Assembly (NCBI RefSeq): GCF_017303375.1
Contig: NZ_JAFKOH010000001.1
Span: forward strand, 62,001-126,000
Direction of reading: 5' to 3'
From: Bacillus sp. NTK074B
GTDB lineage: Bacteria > Bacillota > Bacilli > Bacillales > Bacillaceae_B
Length of the DNA: 64,000 bases
The notes under the pieces are model-generated. The model saw only the letters and a program-made list of their open reading frames with translations, did not search any database and was not told where the DNA came from. Positions 16,150 to 24,923 of the stretch are shown one piece after another. How positions within the stretch are numbered: the first letter of the stretch is position 1; every line of letters begins with the position of its first letter. Made by a program: the position numbers and the translations under genes.

Positions 16150-16629
16150 ATGTCTATTAGGTATTGGTCGCAATTGGGGATTGGGTTGGTTATATTGGTA
16201 TTTTCGACTTTGGTTTCTTGGTATGAGGGGAGTGCATTACTTGAGGATCCTTGGGAATGGAAATATTCGGCTCCGATCAGTGAATGGATGTATGGGAGCG
16301 TTGGTGGTTCAAAGGATATTTCAGGTCTTGACTTTTTTGTTTATGCTGCCAAGTTTTCACCACTTTATCCCGCTTTGATGATTGTAAGCGCAAGCTATTT
16401 AATCGTTTTGATCGGGATCAGGTTATTGAATACGACAGGGATCCGTATCTTGCTAGTCATTTTTGGATTGATTGAACTTGGTTTATCATTCATCCTGTCC
16501 ACATCTCCTACAGCAGGTGGGGAATTACTTTCCTGGCTATTTCTTTCAGTTGGTATACTGATGCTCATACTAGCTGGTACCATTCACTTGCTGCCACTGC
16601 ACAGAGATAAGCATTTTTCACATCAGTGA
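16150..16629 (+). CDS. DUF4306 (YjdJ-like) membrane protein
   Basis: A 159-residue protein with four predicted transmembrane helices. The first periplasmic-side loop SWYEGSALLEDPWEWKYSAP is the family's most conserved stretch as I recall it. GGGAGGAG precedes the ATG. Function unknown. A hairpin with TTTTATT follows. Confidence 0.7.
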   Translation: MSIRYWSQLGIGLVILVFSTLVSWYEGSALLEDPWEWKYSAPISEWMYGSVGGSKDISGLDFFVYAAKFSPLYPALMIVSASYLIVLIGIRLLNTTGIRILLVIFGLIELGLSFILSTSPTAGGELLSWLFLSVGILMLILAGTIHLLPLHRDKHFSHQ

Positions 16630-16661
16630 CAGCTATGAGAAGTATATTTTTATTATGTATT

Positions 16662-16695
16662 AAAAACCGTAACGTTTAACTGTACGGTTTTATTA
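16662..16695 (+). terminator. Intrinsic terminator
   Basis: AAAACCGTA, loop ACGTTTAAC, TGTACGGTTTTATT, after the DUF4306 gene. Confidence 0.65.
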
Positions 16696-16734
16696 AAATA
16701 AAGTATACTACTTGAGAGGTGATAACTTGGGAAT

Positions 16735-17145
16735 TTGTATCGAATAGGCGAGCTATCCAAATTAAGCAAAGTGTCCAAGAGGACCATTGATTATTATACG
16801 AAGATGGGTTTATTAAAATGCGACAGATCAAACAATAATTATCGATATTATCATGAAGAGACTTTAAATGACCTTAAGCTGATTGAACAGTGTCAACAGA
16901 TGAATATGACCCTCCATGAAATTAAAGATCGCATGATACTTCTGAAATCCAAGCAGGTGGATCAATCTGTGCTTGAAAAACAGGTCAAACATATACGAAA
17001 TGAAATGAAACATTTGCATAATGAATTGCATGAAGTGCTACAGGCAATGGAAACTTTAGGGGTAGAAGATCGCAAACGTGTGTTGAAACAGGTCTCCCCA
17101 CAGGCCCTGGCCTTGTTTCAAACCTTAATGGTTTTTTCTGGTTAA
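16735..17145 (+). CDS. MerR-family transcriptional regulator
   Basis: This 136-residue protein begins MYRIGELSKLSKVSKRTIDY, the MerR winged helix-turn-helix, followed by YYTKMGLL and NNYRYYHEETL, then a long dimerisation coiled coil (about 75-115). The short C-terminus has no cysteine, so it is not a CueR-like metal sensor by known ligands. The TTG start is forced by the frame, with AGAGGTGAT a little far upstream. A TATACT -10 lies at 16704-16709. It sits 42 nt before the CNNM transporter gene, the arrangement of a local regulator; effector unknown. Confidence 0.85.
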   Translation: MYRIGELSKLSKVSKRTIDYYTKMGLLKCDRSNNNYRYYHEETLNDLKLIEQCQQMNMTLHEIKDRMILLKSKQVDQSVLEKQVKHIRNEMKHLHNELHEVLQAMETLGVEDRKRVLKQVSPQALALFQTLMVFSG

Positions 17146-17187
17146 TCCAGCATAATAGATAAACAACTACAGGAGAGTGACTTTTTT

Positions 17188-18456
17188 TTGGACGATATAC
17201 CACTGAATTCATTAGTATTATTAGGAGCATTAATCCTTTTATCTGCCTTTTTCTCATCGGCGGAAACGGCGTACTCAAGCGTCAACAAGATCAGACTTAA
17301 GAACTTTGTAAGTGAAGGAAGAAGAGGAAGCGTCAAGGCGCATTATATTGCTGAGAATTTTGATAAAGCACTGTCAACGATACTGGTTGGGAACAACATC
17401 GTGAACATCGCTGCGGCCAGTATTTCAGCAAAGCTTGCAACTGATATTTTCGGAGGGAACACGGGACTTCTCATCAGTACATTCGTCATGACGCTGTTAA
17501 TTCTCATTTTCGGGGAGATCCTCCCGAAGTCATTGGCAAAAGAAAACGCTGAAACCTACTCCCTGAGCATTTCCGGAGTGCTGTTCTTTTTAATAAAAGT
17601 CCTGACACCGATCAATTTCTTCTTCATCAAGTTGAAGGAGTTGGTATCGAAGTTCTTTTCGAAAGATCACGAGATGCCGTCAGTCACTGAGGAAGAGTTA
17701 AAAGTAATGCTTGATATTAGTGAAGAAGAAGGAGTCATCGATAAAGAGGAACGGGAATTGATTCACCGCTCCATGGATTTTGATGAAATCCTTGCAACAG
17801 AGGTCCTGACACCTAGGATCGACGTCAAGGCCGTGGAAGTGAACCGACCGATTGAAGAAATCAAAGAGATTTTCTTTGAAGAACGCTTTTCACGGATTCC
17901 GGTTTATGAGGATCATATCGATAACATTATCGGAATCCTCTCTGAAAAAGAGTTCTTTACTCACTTGATTAAGTTCGGTGAAGTGAACATCCGGGAATTG
18001 ATTCGTGAACCGATGTTTATATTTGAATCTGTTAAAATCTCAACTCTTCTTACTAAGCTTCAAAAAAACAACGTGCATATGGCGATTGTAGTGGATGAAT
18101 TTGGTGGGACCACCGGAATTATCACTCTTGAAGACATTTTGGAAGAGATTGTAGGGGAAATCTGGGATGAGCAAGATGAGAAAACACATTCCATGAGTAA
18201 AATCAGTGACAAAGAATATAGATTTGATTCGCAATATCAATTGGATGAATTTACTGAGCTACTCGATGTACCAGAGCCTGAAAGTTCTTACCATACCCTT
18301 GGCGGGTGGGTCGTTGAAAGCTTTGAAGACCTTCCATCAGAAGGAGACAGCTTCGATTATGAAAACTTAAAAGTGAGTGTCGAAGAAGTGGATAACCGCC
18401 GGGTACGGACCATTAAAGTTGAAATTTTAGAAGGAAAAACCGGGGACCTGGTTTAA
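17188..18456 (+). CDS. CNNM/CorC-family (HlyC/CorC) ion transporter
   Basis: The 422-residue protein has an N-terminal DUF21/CNNM membrane domain (about 1-180) with SAFFSSAETAYSSVNKIRLK and FGEILPKSLAKE, a pair of CBS domains (about 200-325) and a C-terminal CorC_HlyC domain (about 335-420). Relatives in B. subtilis include MpfA (YhdP), a magnesium exporter, and YrkA/YugS. Mg2+ or Co2+ export is therefore likely but unproven. TTG start behind ACAGGAGAG. Probably co-transcribed with the MerR gene. Confidence 0.88.
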   Translation: MDDIPLNSLVLLGALILLSAFFSSAETAYSSVNKIRLKNFVSEGRRGSVKAHYIAENFDKALSTILVGNNIVNIAAASISAKLATDIFGGNTGLLISTFVMTLLILIFGEILPKSLAKENAETYSLSISGVLFFLIKVLTPINFFFIKLKELVSKFFSKDHEMPSVTEEELKVMLDISEEEGVIDKEERELIHRSMDFDEILATEVLTPRIDVKAVEVNRPIEEIKEIFFEERFSRIPVYEDHIDNIIGILSEKEFFTHLIKFGEVNIRELIREPMFIFESVKISTLLTKLQKNNVHMAIVVDEFGGTTGIITLEDILEEIVGEIWDEQDEKTHSMSKISDKEYRFDSQYQLDEFTELLDVPEPESSYHTLGGWVVESFEDLPSEGDSFDYENLKVSVEEVDNRRVRTIKVEILEGKTGDLV

Positions 18457-18471
18457 AATACTTTCCAGATG

Positions 18472-18498
18472 ACAGGCTGAGACGCCTGTTATTTTTTT
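18472..18498 (+). terminator. Intrinsic terminator
   Basis: ACAGGC, loop TGAGAC, GCCTGT followed by TATTTTTTT. Confidence 0.85.
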
Positions 18499-18522
18499 AC
18501 CTTAAACGAAAGGATATGTACC

Positions 18523-18652
18523 ATGCGTCAGGAAGTAATGAATGAGGTCCTCTTAAAGGAACTGGAGATTGTCAATAAATGGGCTGAGGATCAGAAGGGA
18601 CTTTGGTTTTGGGAGAAACTGGGTCGGATTCCATTTATGATCCTTGACCGAA
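18523..18652 (+). pseudogene. N-terminal gene fragment, EcsC-family-like
   Basis: An ATG at 18523 behind an AAAGGAT-type site opens MNEVLLKELEIVNKWAEDQK then GLWFWEKLGRIPFMILDR, which I associate with the start of EcsC-family proteins (usually over 200 residues). After about 43 codons the reading runs into the REP-like element at 18653 and then into the terminator region of the opposite gene, so only the N-terminus remains. Family assignment is tentative. Confidence 0.55.
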
Positions 18653-18751
18653 GAGGGACGGACCTCAATATAACCAGGCTAATTCAAGCAGAATTCAGCT
18701 TTAACGCATTGTTTCTATTAATTATAGAGATTAATGAGAGGTCCGTCCCTC
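18653..18751. repeat. REP-like element B with GAGGGACGGACCTC ends
   Basis: GAGGGACGGACCTC (18653-18666) and GAGGTCCGTCCCTC (18738-18751) bound 99 bp, almost the same size as element A, but the interior differs. It lies exactly at the break of the EcsC-like fragment. Confidence 0.8.
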
Positions 18752-18787
18752 TCTATAACACAACTATATTTCTAATGAATGAGAATG

Positions 18788-18819
18788 AAAAAGGGACCTC
18801 CAAATCGGAAGTCCCTTTT
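18788..18819. terminator. Bidirectional terminator
   Basis: AAAAGGGACCTCC, loop AAAT, CGGAAGTCCCTTTT; serves the SET-domain gene on the minus strand. Confidence 0.8.
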
Positions 18820-18822
18820 ACT

Positions 18823-19215
18823 TTATTCTTCTTCAGCCTTATCTTTATTAAACCAAAGTGGCTCATCATTATCCACTTCGCCGTTATAATTAATAAGCAG
18901 CTCTTCTCCGGCTTGAATGTCTTTATAGGCATAAAAGTCGAACGTATGATTATCAAAATTGATTTCATAAATCGTGTTCGGCGTATATGAATGGTTAAAC
19001 AACATTCCATATCCTAATAAGAGTGCTGTGTGATTGATTCCATATTCGAATACATAATCCGCGAGGAATGTTTTCTCAATATGTTCATGTTCCTCGTTAG
19101 GATATGGGATGACCGGTGCTTCATGAACCAGTTCCCCTTTGGCTATATCCCTTTTTGCAAAAACTCCACGATTAAGATCGCCGTCGCTGAGAGACGATAG
19201 TTTCACTTCGATCAT
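18823..19215 (-). CDS. SET-domain protein
   Basis: This 130-residue protein is a stand-alone SET domain: RGVFAKRDIAKGELVHEAPV at the start, the NHSYTPN motif (about residues 73-80) and DIQAGEELLINYNG with the catalytic tyrosine. SET domains transfer methyl groups from SAM to protein lysines. Bacterial copies of this size are common in Bacillus but their targets are unknown. AGGTGG precedes ATG 19215. The C-terminal cysteine-rich post-SET region of eukaryotic enzymes is absent. Confidence 0.88.
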   Translation of the reverse strand: MIEVKLSSLSDGDLNRGVFAKRDIAKGELVHEAPVIPYPNEEHEHIEKTFLADYVFEYGINHTALLLGYGMLFNHSYTPNTIYEINFDNHTFDFYAYKDIQAGEELLINYNGEVDNDEPLWFNKDKAEEE

Positions 19216-19319
19216 TATGCCACCTACTTTCTAAATCCTTGACTTAGCTAAGCTTGACACGAACCGGAAAGAAAAGCAACACTAAATCTTTTACATCATG
19301 ATGTTTGAGGATTGACTGT

Positions 19320-20633
19320 TTACAAAAGATTACCGAAAAAATCCTGAATGCTGCGGGCACTTCTTACAAACCAGCTGGCTTTTTTCACTGATTCGGCTGC
19401 ATAAACATCCAACCTGTAAGGTGCTTTCTTCTGATCGAAGATGTATTCTGCATCTTCACCGGGTTCGATGACCAATTGCCCGATCTTCTCTCCTTTTTCT
19501 ATTGGTGCTTCAAGACTGCCGTCTTCGTCGACTTTCATATCATCAAGCTCCAGTGCGGTTTTCACCTTATCTTTCTCCTCGTCTGAAAGGCGGAGGGAGA
19601 TGGGATTATCTATTTTAATGGAAACTGTTTGATCCTTGCCGTTTGGAACCGGCAGTGTGTGGTCCTTTTTCGTTTCAATGTTATCCAAATTAAAGGTTAC
19701 ACTCTTAAATTCTTTGAAACCATAGTCGAGGAGTTCTCTGGATTGGATAAATCGTTCTGCACTGCTCGGTTGTCCAGTCTCATCCTTCGCATCCAAAATG
19801 ACGGAAATATAGCGGACCCCATTTCGTTCCGCCGTTCCTGTGAAGGTTGAACCAGCGAAGGGAGTCGTGCCTGTTTTCAGTCCGTCAGCCCCCTTATAAT
19901 AGTAAGACTTCCCCTTTAAAAGACCATTTGTATTCTTCATAACCAATTCTTCACTCGTACCGGGCCTGAATACTTTAGAGGAGAGACTGGATGTCTCCAA
20001 TACTTCAGGAAAATCATGGATGAGATAGTAAGCCAGTGTAGCCATGTCTTCGGCTGAAACCATATTTTCATCATCTTCACGCGTACCTTTTGGGTACATG
20101 CCCAGCATGTCATAGTTGCTAAGACCGGAAGAATTGACAAAGTGATAATGTTCAAATCCCAGTTCCTTCGCCTTGGCATTCATCATTTTCACAAATTCAC
20201 CTTCGGAACCTGCCACCACTTCAGAAAGTGCGATTGCAGCACCATTTCCAGATTTAATAACCATGGCATCGTATAATTCCCTCACTGTATACTCTTCATC
20301 AGCCCTCAACGGAACATTGCTCAATCCCGGGGCATTGGCTAATTGATATACTTTATCACTTACCTTATACGTTTGATCCCACTTTATCTTTCCTGTGTCT
20401 ATCGCTTCCAGTACCAGATATTCCGTCATCATTTTCGTCATGCTGGCAATACCCAGCGGTTTGTCTTCATTTTCGCTATAAACAATTTTTCCTGTATCTG
20501 CTTCAACTAATATAGCGGCATCCGCCTGAATATCCAAAGTTGATTTACCATGCGCCGTTTGCTGAAATGGCGTCACAGCCATGAATGATATCAGCAAAAT
20601 CGACAGGCTTTGCTTCACCGTTTTCTTATTCAA
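19320..20633 (-). CDS. dacA: D-alanyl-D-alanine carboxypeptidase (PBP5, DacA)
   Basis: The serine peptidase S11 enzyme removes the terminal D-Ala from peptidoglycan stem peptides at the outer face of the membrane. I place the start at TTG 20633, eight nt after GGAGG; a longer in-frame extension lacks a signal-like start. The 437-residue product has a signal peptide, the SMTK motif (ASMTKMMTEY), SGN (KSGNGAAIALSE) and KTG (LKTGTTPFAG), then the PBP5 C-terminal beta domain and an amphipathic membrane anchor (SWFVRSARSIQDFFGNLL). Length matches B. subtilis DacA (443). Confidence 0.93.
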   Translation of the reverse strand: MNKKTVKQSLSILLISFMAVTPFQQTAHGKSTLDIQADAAILVEADTGKIVYSENEDKPLGIASMTKMMTEYLVLEAIDTGKIKWDQTYKVSDKVYQLANAPGLSNVPLRADEEYTVRELYDAMVIKSGNGAAIALSEVVAGSEGEFVKMMNAKAKELGFEHYHFVNSSGLSNYDMLGMYPKGTREDDENMVSAEDMATLAYYLIHDFPEVLETSSLSSKVFRPGTSEELVMKNTNGLLKGKSYYYKGADGLKTGTTPFAGSTFTGTAERNGVRYISVILDAKDETGQPSSAERFIQSRELLDYGFKEFKSVTFNLDNIETKKDHTLPVPNGKDQTVSIKIDNPISLRLSDEEKDKVKTALELDDMKVDEDGSLEAPIEKGEKIGQLVIEPGEDAEYIFDQKKAPYRLDVYAAESVKKASWFVRSARSIQDFFGNLL

Positions 20634-20761
20634 ACCATAAACCTCCAAAAAACCAATTTTACACAACCACATTATTTTACCACACAAACCTGATATACAC
20701 CCCAAATCACCGGAACCGTTTCAAATCGTTCATATTATTGTAAAAAACTGTGGTGCATTCA

Positions 20762-20825
20762 AGGGACGGACCTTCTCTTCACAATTTTGGTTTACCATAA
20801 TATGAAAGGTAAAGGTCCGTCCCTC
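20762..20825. repeat. REP-like element C (short, diverged ends)
   Basis: AGGGACGGACCTT near 20762 and AAGGTCCGTCCCTC (20812-20825) bound about 64 bp between dacA and the LD-carboxypeptidase gene. The ends match elements A and B with one or two changes. It may also act as a hairpin terminator or promoter-region element. Confidence 0.7.
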
Positions 20826-20896
20826 AGGAAAATAATTCTTGTACGAGTTCTACCAATCTGGTAAAATCATGTAAATTAACCGTTGGGGGGATAGGG

Positions 20897-21910
20897 ATGA
20901 TTGTATATCCATTGCTTAGGATACATTCTACTGTAGGCGTGACCGCACCTTCTTCAGGTGTGCCACATGAGCTGCATGATTCACTGAAGAAAGCCATGGC
21001 TAAAATGGAAGAAAAGGGGTACTTCATAGAGTCTGGTGAAACCGTCTGGAAGCAGCACAAGGCAAAGTCTGCCCCTGCAGACGAGAGAGCAGCCGAATTA
21101 AATCGCATGCTCCAGGACGAGTCGATTTCACTCATCGTTCCGCCATGGGGAGGAGAACTTCTCATTGAAATCCTCGAGTTAATCGATTATGAACAAATCA
21201 AGACTAAGTGGGTGCTTGGATATTCCGATATCAGCGCCCTCTTACTTGCCATTACTTTGAAAACTGGGATTGCCACGGCACACGGGACCAACCTCATCGA
21301 TTTACGAGGAGAGTATACGGATCCTACGACGAAGCAATGGGAAAATGCCCTTTCGACAGAAAAGGGCTCTTCGGTAACCCAATTTTCATCCCAAAAGTTT
21401 CAAAAAGAATGGAAGCATGATCAGCCTTCACCTCATGTATTTCATTTAACGGAGCCTACGGTCTGGAAGACCATAAGAGATGAGGACGTCGAAATGAATG
21501 GCCGATTCCTTGGGGGCTGCATCGATGTGATCAGAAACCTTATCGGCACTCCGTACGGGGATGTGGCTTCTTTCAGAAAGAAACATCTCGTTGGTGAACC
21601 TATCATTTGGTATTTTGAAAACTGTGAGATCAATACAGCTGATCTGCGCCGTACACTCGTACAAATGAAACTCGCTGGATGGTTAGACCACACTTCAGGT
21701 TTACTATTCGGGAGAAGTGCCGCTAATACTCCCGTGAATGACTATACAACCGAAGATGTTTACCATGAACTTGAAAATGAATTCCAAATACCGGTTGTAT
21801 ATGATATCGACTGCGGCCATCAGCCTCCTCAGATCACTTTCATTAATGGTGCATATGGGGAAGTGGAAGTGAAGGATGGAAAAGGCAGGATTAAACAAAC
21901 CTTTAAATAA
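20897..21910 (+). CDS. LD-carboxypeptidase / MccF-like protein (peptidase S66)
   Basis: The 337-residue cytoplasmic protein has VTAPSSGVPHE near the start, the nucleophile serine in GYSDISALL (about residue 107), the acidic residue in FENCEIN and the histidine of DCGHQPPQ, giving the Ser-Glu-His triad of S66 enzymes. The family either cleaves L,D-bonds of recycled murein peptides or inactivates microcin C-like adenylates (MccF). The sequence does not decide between them. The start has GGGGGGATAGGG upstream. Confidence 0.87.
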   Translation: MIVYPLLRIHSTVGVTAPSSGVPHELHDSLKKAMAKMEEKGYFIESGETVWKQHKAKSAPADERAAELNRMLQDESISLIVPPWGGELLIEILELIDYEQIKTKWVLGYSDISALLLAITLKTGIATAHGTNLIDLRGEYTDPTTKQWENALSTEKGSSVTQFSSQKFQKEWKHDQPSPHVFHLTEPTVWKTIRDEDVEMNGRFLGGCIDVIRNLIGTPYGDVASFRKKHLVGEPIIWYFENCEINTADLRRTLVQMKLAGWLDHTSGLLFGRSAANTPVNDYTTEDVYHELENEFQIPVVYDIDCGHQPPQITFINGAYGEVEVKDGKGRIKQTFK

Positions 21911-22011
21911 TCCAACCTTACTGTTCTATAGCTGAAAGAGTGACTTACCAAACATGTACAGCGCAAACAGACTAAAGGATATTACACCCATACAATAGAA
22001 GTAATAAAAGG

Positions 22012-22140
22012 GACGCCCAAAACGGAACAGTGATCCATTTTTATAAGAGTGGTCACACTCCTCACTACGAGGAAGCAGACCGCTTTTCTGAAGTGGTGAA
22101 AAATTTCCTCAAGGTTGAAAGCCCCACATATATAAGATAA
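22012..22140 (+). pseudogene. C-terminal remnant of an alpha/beta hydrolase
   Basis: In this frame the sequence reads NGTVIHFYKSGHTPHYEEAD then RFSEVVKNFLK before a TAA at 22138. The SGHTPHYEE stretch is the catalytic-histidine region at the end of alpha/beta hydrolases. Nothing upstream resembles the rest of the enzyme, so only the last 40 or so codons survive. The opposite strand also shows an open hydrophobic stretch (FYYFYCMGVISFSLFALYMF, near 21935-22010) that could be another remnant. Confidence 0.55.
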
Positions 22141-22152
22141 GGAGAAACAAAC

Positions 22153-22698
22153 ATGTTTACATACAAACTGAATGACAAACTTGAATTAAGATTATTGGAT
22201 ATCCAGGATGCAGACCGCCTTTTCGAACTGACAAATGGATCGCGCTCACATTTACGAGAGTGGCTCCCCTGGGTCGATTACACTAAGACACCGGAAGATT
22301 CAAAGGAATTCATTAAGGCTACCCGAACAGGTTTTGCAAACAATAAGAGTTTGACAACAGCTATCGTTTACGAAAATGAAATAGTAGGTATAGCTGGTTT
22401 CAATGAATTGAATTGGTCAAACAATGTTGCATATATTGGTTATTGGCTTGGGGAAGGCTACCAAGGAAAAGGAATAATGACGACCGTTGCAAAAGGATTG
22501 ACGAATTACGCATTCGACTCTTATAAAATGAATAAAGTTGAAATAGCCGCTGCAGAATTCAACCACCGGAGCCGCGCAATCCCGGAAAGACTGGGCTTCA
22601 CTGAAGAAGGGAAACTGAGGCAGAGAGAGTGGCTTTATGATCATTATGTTGATCATGTTGTGTATGGCATGCTCGCAAATGAGTGGAAAAAGAAGTGA
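22153..22698 (+). CDS. GNAT acetyltransferase, RimL type
   Basis: The 181-residue protein matches ribosomal-protein serine N-acetyltransferases (RimL/YdaF-like): WLPWVDYTKTPEDSKEFI near the N-terminus, the acetyl-CoA loop YWLGEGYQGKGIMTTV (about 96-111) and RSRAIPERLGFTEEGKLRQR near the end. It probably acetylates a ribosomal protein or a small amine. AAGGAG precedes the ATG. Its stop overlaps the next gene's GTG (GTGA), so the two are coupled. Confidence 0.9.
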   Translation: MFTYKLNDKLELRLLDIQDADRLFELTNGSRSHLREWLPWVDYTKTPEDSKEFIKATRTGFANNKSLTTAIVYENEIVGIAGFNELNWSNNVAYIGYWLGEGYQGKGIMTTVAKGLTNYAFDSYKMNKVEIAAAEFNHRSRAIPERLGFTEEGKLRQREWLYDHYVDHVVYGMLANEWKKK

Positions 22699-23711
22699 AG
22701 CAGTCCTACAGGCAAGGTGTAGAAGTTCTGGTTTCCTGGGTAGAAGATATCAAAGAGAAAAACGGAAGCTCTGCAGCAGCGCTTTATATTCTTAAAGATA
22801 ATCAGGTAGTGATGGAGCACTACAGTGGAAAGCACTCTCACCAAAAGCATGCAAGGTACGTGCAGGCTGATTCACAATTCAATGTGGCTTCTGCCCGGAA
22901 AAGTTATTTAGCACTTGCCATTTCCTTTGCCATATATGATAAGTATATACATTCTCTTGACGATCCAATTTCCAGATACATGCCCGAGTTGGACTCCAAT
23001 CTAGTAATGGGAGTGACCATTCGTCACCTTGTTACCCATTCCCACGGTCTCGATGTGGATGAACACGGTCATTGGTTTCGTGAATTCGAAGCAGGAACAG
23101 ACTGGGCTTATCGAAACACCGGAGTCGATATCATGGCTGAATTGATTCATCGAATATATGGAAAGGGTTTCCCGCAGCTATTAGAGGAGAGAGTATTTTC
23201 AGAGATAGGTTTAAAAGAAACCGGTTGGAGGACCAGTGCTGATGAAAAACTTGTAAACATTATTGGGGAAGTAGATGAGCCACCGCTTTCAGGACTTGGA
23301 ACATCAAATGATGGGAAGGAGAAGAATCTATTCGTTTCCCCTCGTGAATTTGCCCTTTGGGGACAACTGCATCTAGAAAGAGGCCGGGTGAACGGAAAAC
23401 AGGTTGTTCCAGCTGAAGTGATCGAGATATGTACCTCCGTACAGAATGAAGAATACAGAAATGCTTCCCTTCCTGATAACGGGCTTTTCTGGTATGTACA
23501 GGGAAATCCGAGGATAAAAAGTGAATTGGGTGAGCGTGTACCCCGTGGCTCTTATCAGATTCTCGGTGTCACCGGCCCAACGCTCCTTGTTATTCCATCT
23601 TTAAACGTTGTGGTGGCGAAGATGTATAATAAACGTTACAACTACGGTGGAAAGAATTATCTTTATTATTTAAGGGAGTTCAGCAACAAAGTATCTGATA
23701 TATTCTGCTGA
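22695..23711 (+). CDS. Serine hydrolase, beta-lactamase-like (class C fold)
   Basis: About 338 residues from the overlapping GTG at 22695 (a GTG four codons upstream is also possible). The SxxK motif is SARKS (in NVASARKSYLALAIS), the Tyr-x-Asn motif is YRN in DWAYRNTGVDIMAE, and THSHGLD is typical of the EstB/AmpC-like hydrolase family. There is no signal peptide, so a cytoplasmic esterase or peptidase is more likely than a true beta-lactamase. Coupled to the GNAT gene. Confidence 0.85.
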   Translation: MKQSYRQGVEVLVSWVEDIKEKNGSSAAALYILKDNQVVMEHYSGKHSHQKHARYVQADSQFNVASARKSYLALAISFAIYDKYIHSLDDPISRYMPELDSNLVMGVTIRHLVTHSHGLDVDEHGHWFREFEAGTDWAYRNTGVDIMAELIHRIYGKGFPQLLEERVFSEIGLKETGWRTSADEKLVNIIGEVDEPPLSGLGTSNDGKEKNLFVSPREFALWGQLHLERGRVNGKQVVPAEVIEICTSVQNEEYRNASLPDNGLFWYVQGNPRIKSELGERVPRGSYQILGVTGPTLLVIPSLNVVVAKMYNKRYNYGGKNYLYYLREFSNKVSDIFC

Positions 23712-23797
23712 TCTACATCTCATTTGGTAATACATTTCCATATGGACGGGTACACTATGACTTATAAATGGTCTCGTACTTTTTTGGGGGGGATCCC

Positions 23798-24298
23798 ATG
23801 TTTCATATTGTCGTTATGTTATCAGTCTTTCTATGTTCCTTGAAATGGGGATCCTGGAGCAGATGGAAGGAATTCCTTCCCACTATCTATTACTTTGGGT
23901 TTTTCAATATGTTTTATCAATACCTCAGTTATACGGTAAAAGCTGTATGGGAACTAAACGGGTTTTTCATCAATATGTTTGTGACCGATACGCTCTATAC
24001 CATGGTGGCATACCCTTGTCTTGTCGTTCTATTCCTGAGTCATTACCCGGAAGAATGGAGAATCAAGGCCGTTTATTATTTGAAATACATAGGTGTTGCC
24101 TTACTAATAGAATGAGCAGCCTTTCAGACCGATTCGATTGAGTATTTTGAAGGGTGGAACTTGTGGTGGACTTTCCTATTTTATTGTATTATGTATCCAT
24201 TGCTCCGTCTCCATCATAAAAATCCTATCCGGGCATTGCTACTATCAGTATTGGTAATCGCTTTTCTTCTGAGCAGCTTTAATTATCATATATGGTGA
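23798..24298 (+). pseudogene. CBO0543-family membrane protein with in-frame stop
   Basis: From ATG 23798 behind GGGGGG the frame reads MFHIVVMLSVFLCSLKWGSW, a CBO0543-family start, and shows five hydrophobic segments. A TGA at 24113-24115 interrupts it, but the same frame continues with the expected AAFQTDSIEYFEGWNLWWTF and PLLRLHHKNP up to a TGA at 24296. One base change (TGG to TGA) explains it. The gene is either newly dead or the base is an error. Confidence 0.75.
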
Positions 24299-24302
24299 AG
24301 AA

Positions 24303-24566
24303 TAACTAAATTCATATACTCTAAATATGTACAAAGCCTATATCAAGTGATACACCGCTGTTAATTTCCGTGCAAGACTTCGCTTTCCGCGGGTGTAAGG
24401 CAAGCCTCCTCACAGGTTTCGCTCCTGCGTGTTCTCACCTATTCCGCTTTTCCCTTAATACATGGAATAAGCTTTAGCACTGAAAATTAAAAATCCGAGC
24501 GAGTATGATTTTCATCCAATCACTCGTTCGGATTTTATTTAGCTGAAATCCTTTTGGCCCAGCCTC
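24303..24566 (-). repeat. Intergenic repeat, GAGGCTGGG element, copy 1
   Basis: Read on the minus strand this stretch matches 59895-60222 over most of its length, starting GAGGCTGGGCCAAAAGG and including CCGAACGAGTGATTGGATGA and GCGAAGTCTTGCACGG. It lacks about 50 bp in the middle and the far terminal repeat. An inner hairpin (ATCCGAACGAG with CTCGCTCGGAT) is present. Confidence 0.85.
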
Positions 24567-24653
24567 TTTCTTTTAGGCTGTTTTCGCAAAGATTGTCGCT
24601 ATTCTCATACAAACTAATATGTACGATGCTCTGTCATTTAAGTTGTGGTGCAG

Positions 24654-24775
24654 GAGGGTGAAGGGAACTGCTCCGCTTTCCACGGACGTTCGGCCGAGCC
24701 TCCTCAGCACAATTTGCTTCCGGGGTCTCGGCGCGCCCGTTTTCCGTAGGAGTCTACGCAGTTCCCTTCACCCTC
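24654..24775. repeat. 122-bp palindromic intergenic element
   Basis: GAGGGTGAAGGGAACTGC (24654-24671) and its perfect inverse (24758-24775) bound a GC-rich core with further imperfect pairing. The style is that of the common Bacillaceae intergenic palindromes. A smaller perfect hairpin (TGGACGAT and ATCGTCCA) lies near 24835-24858. Confidence 0.8.
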
Positions 24776-24923
24776 TAGAGTAGTAAGTGTCGACAGAGCA
24801 AAATAGATCGTGAACATCGGTTGTGGAAGGGTAATGGACGATTAAATAAAATCGTCCACTACAACAAATGAATAAGCAGTGGCATAAGCAAACTCCACAT
24901 TTTCTTTATGGTTGTAAAACATA

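Noticed and set aside
19320..20705. A 461-residue start for the D-Ala-D-Ala carboxypeptidase
   Set aside because: The extra N-terminal 24 residues precede a well-placed GGAGG and TTG at 20633, and the signal peptide begins there.
22683..23711. A true secreted beta-lactamase
   Set aside because: No signal peptide and overall similarity to EstB/AmpC-like esterases; resistance function is not supported.
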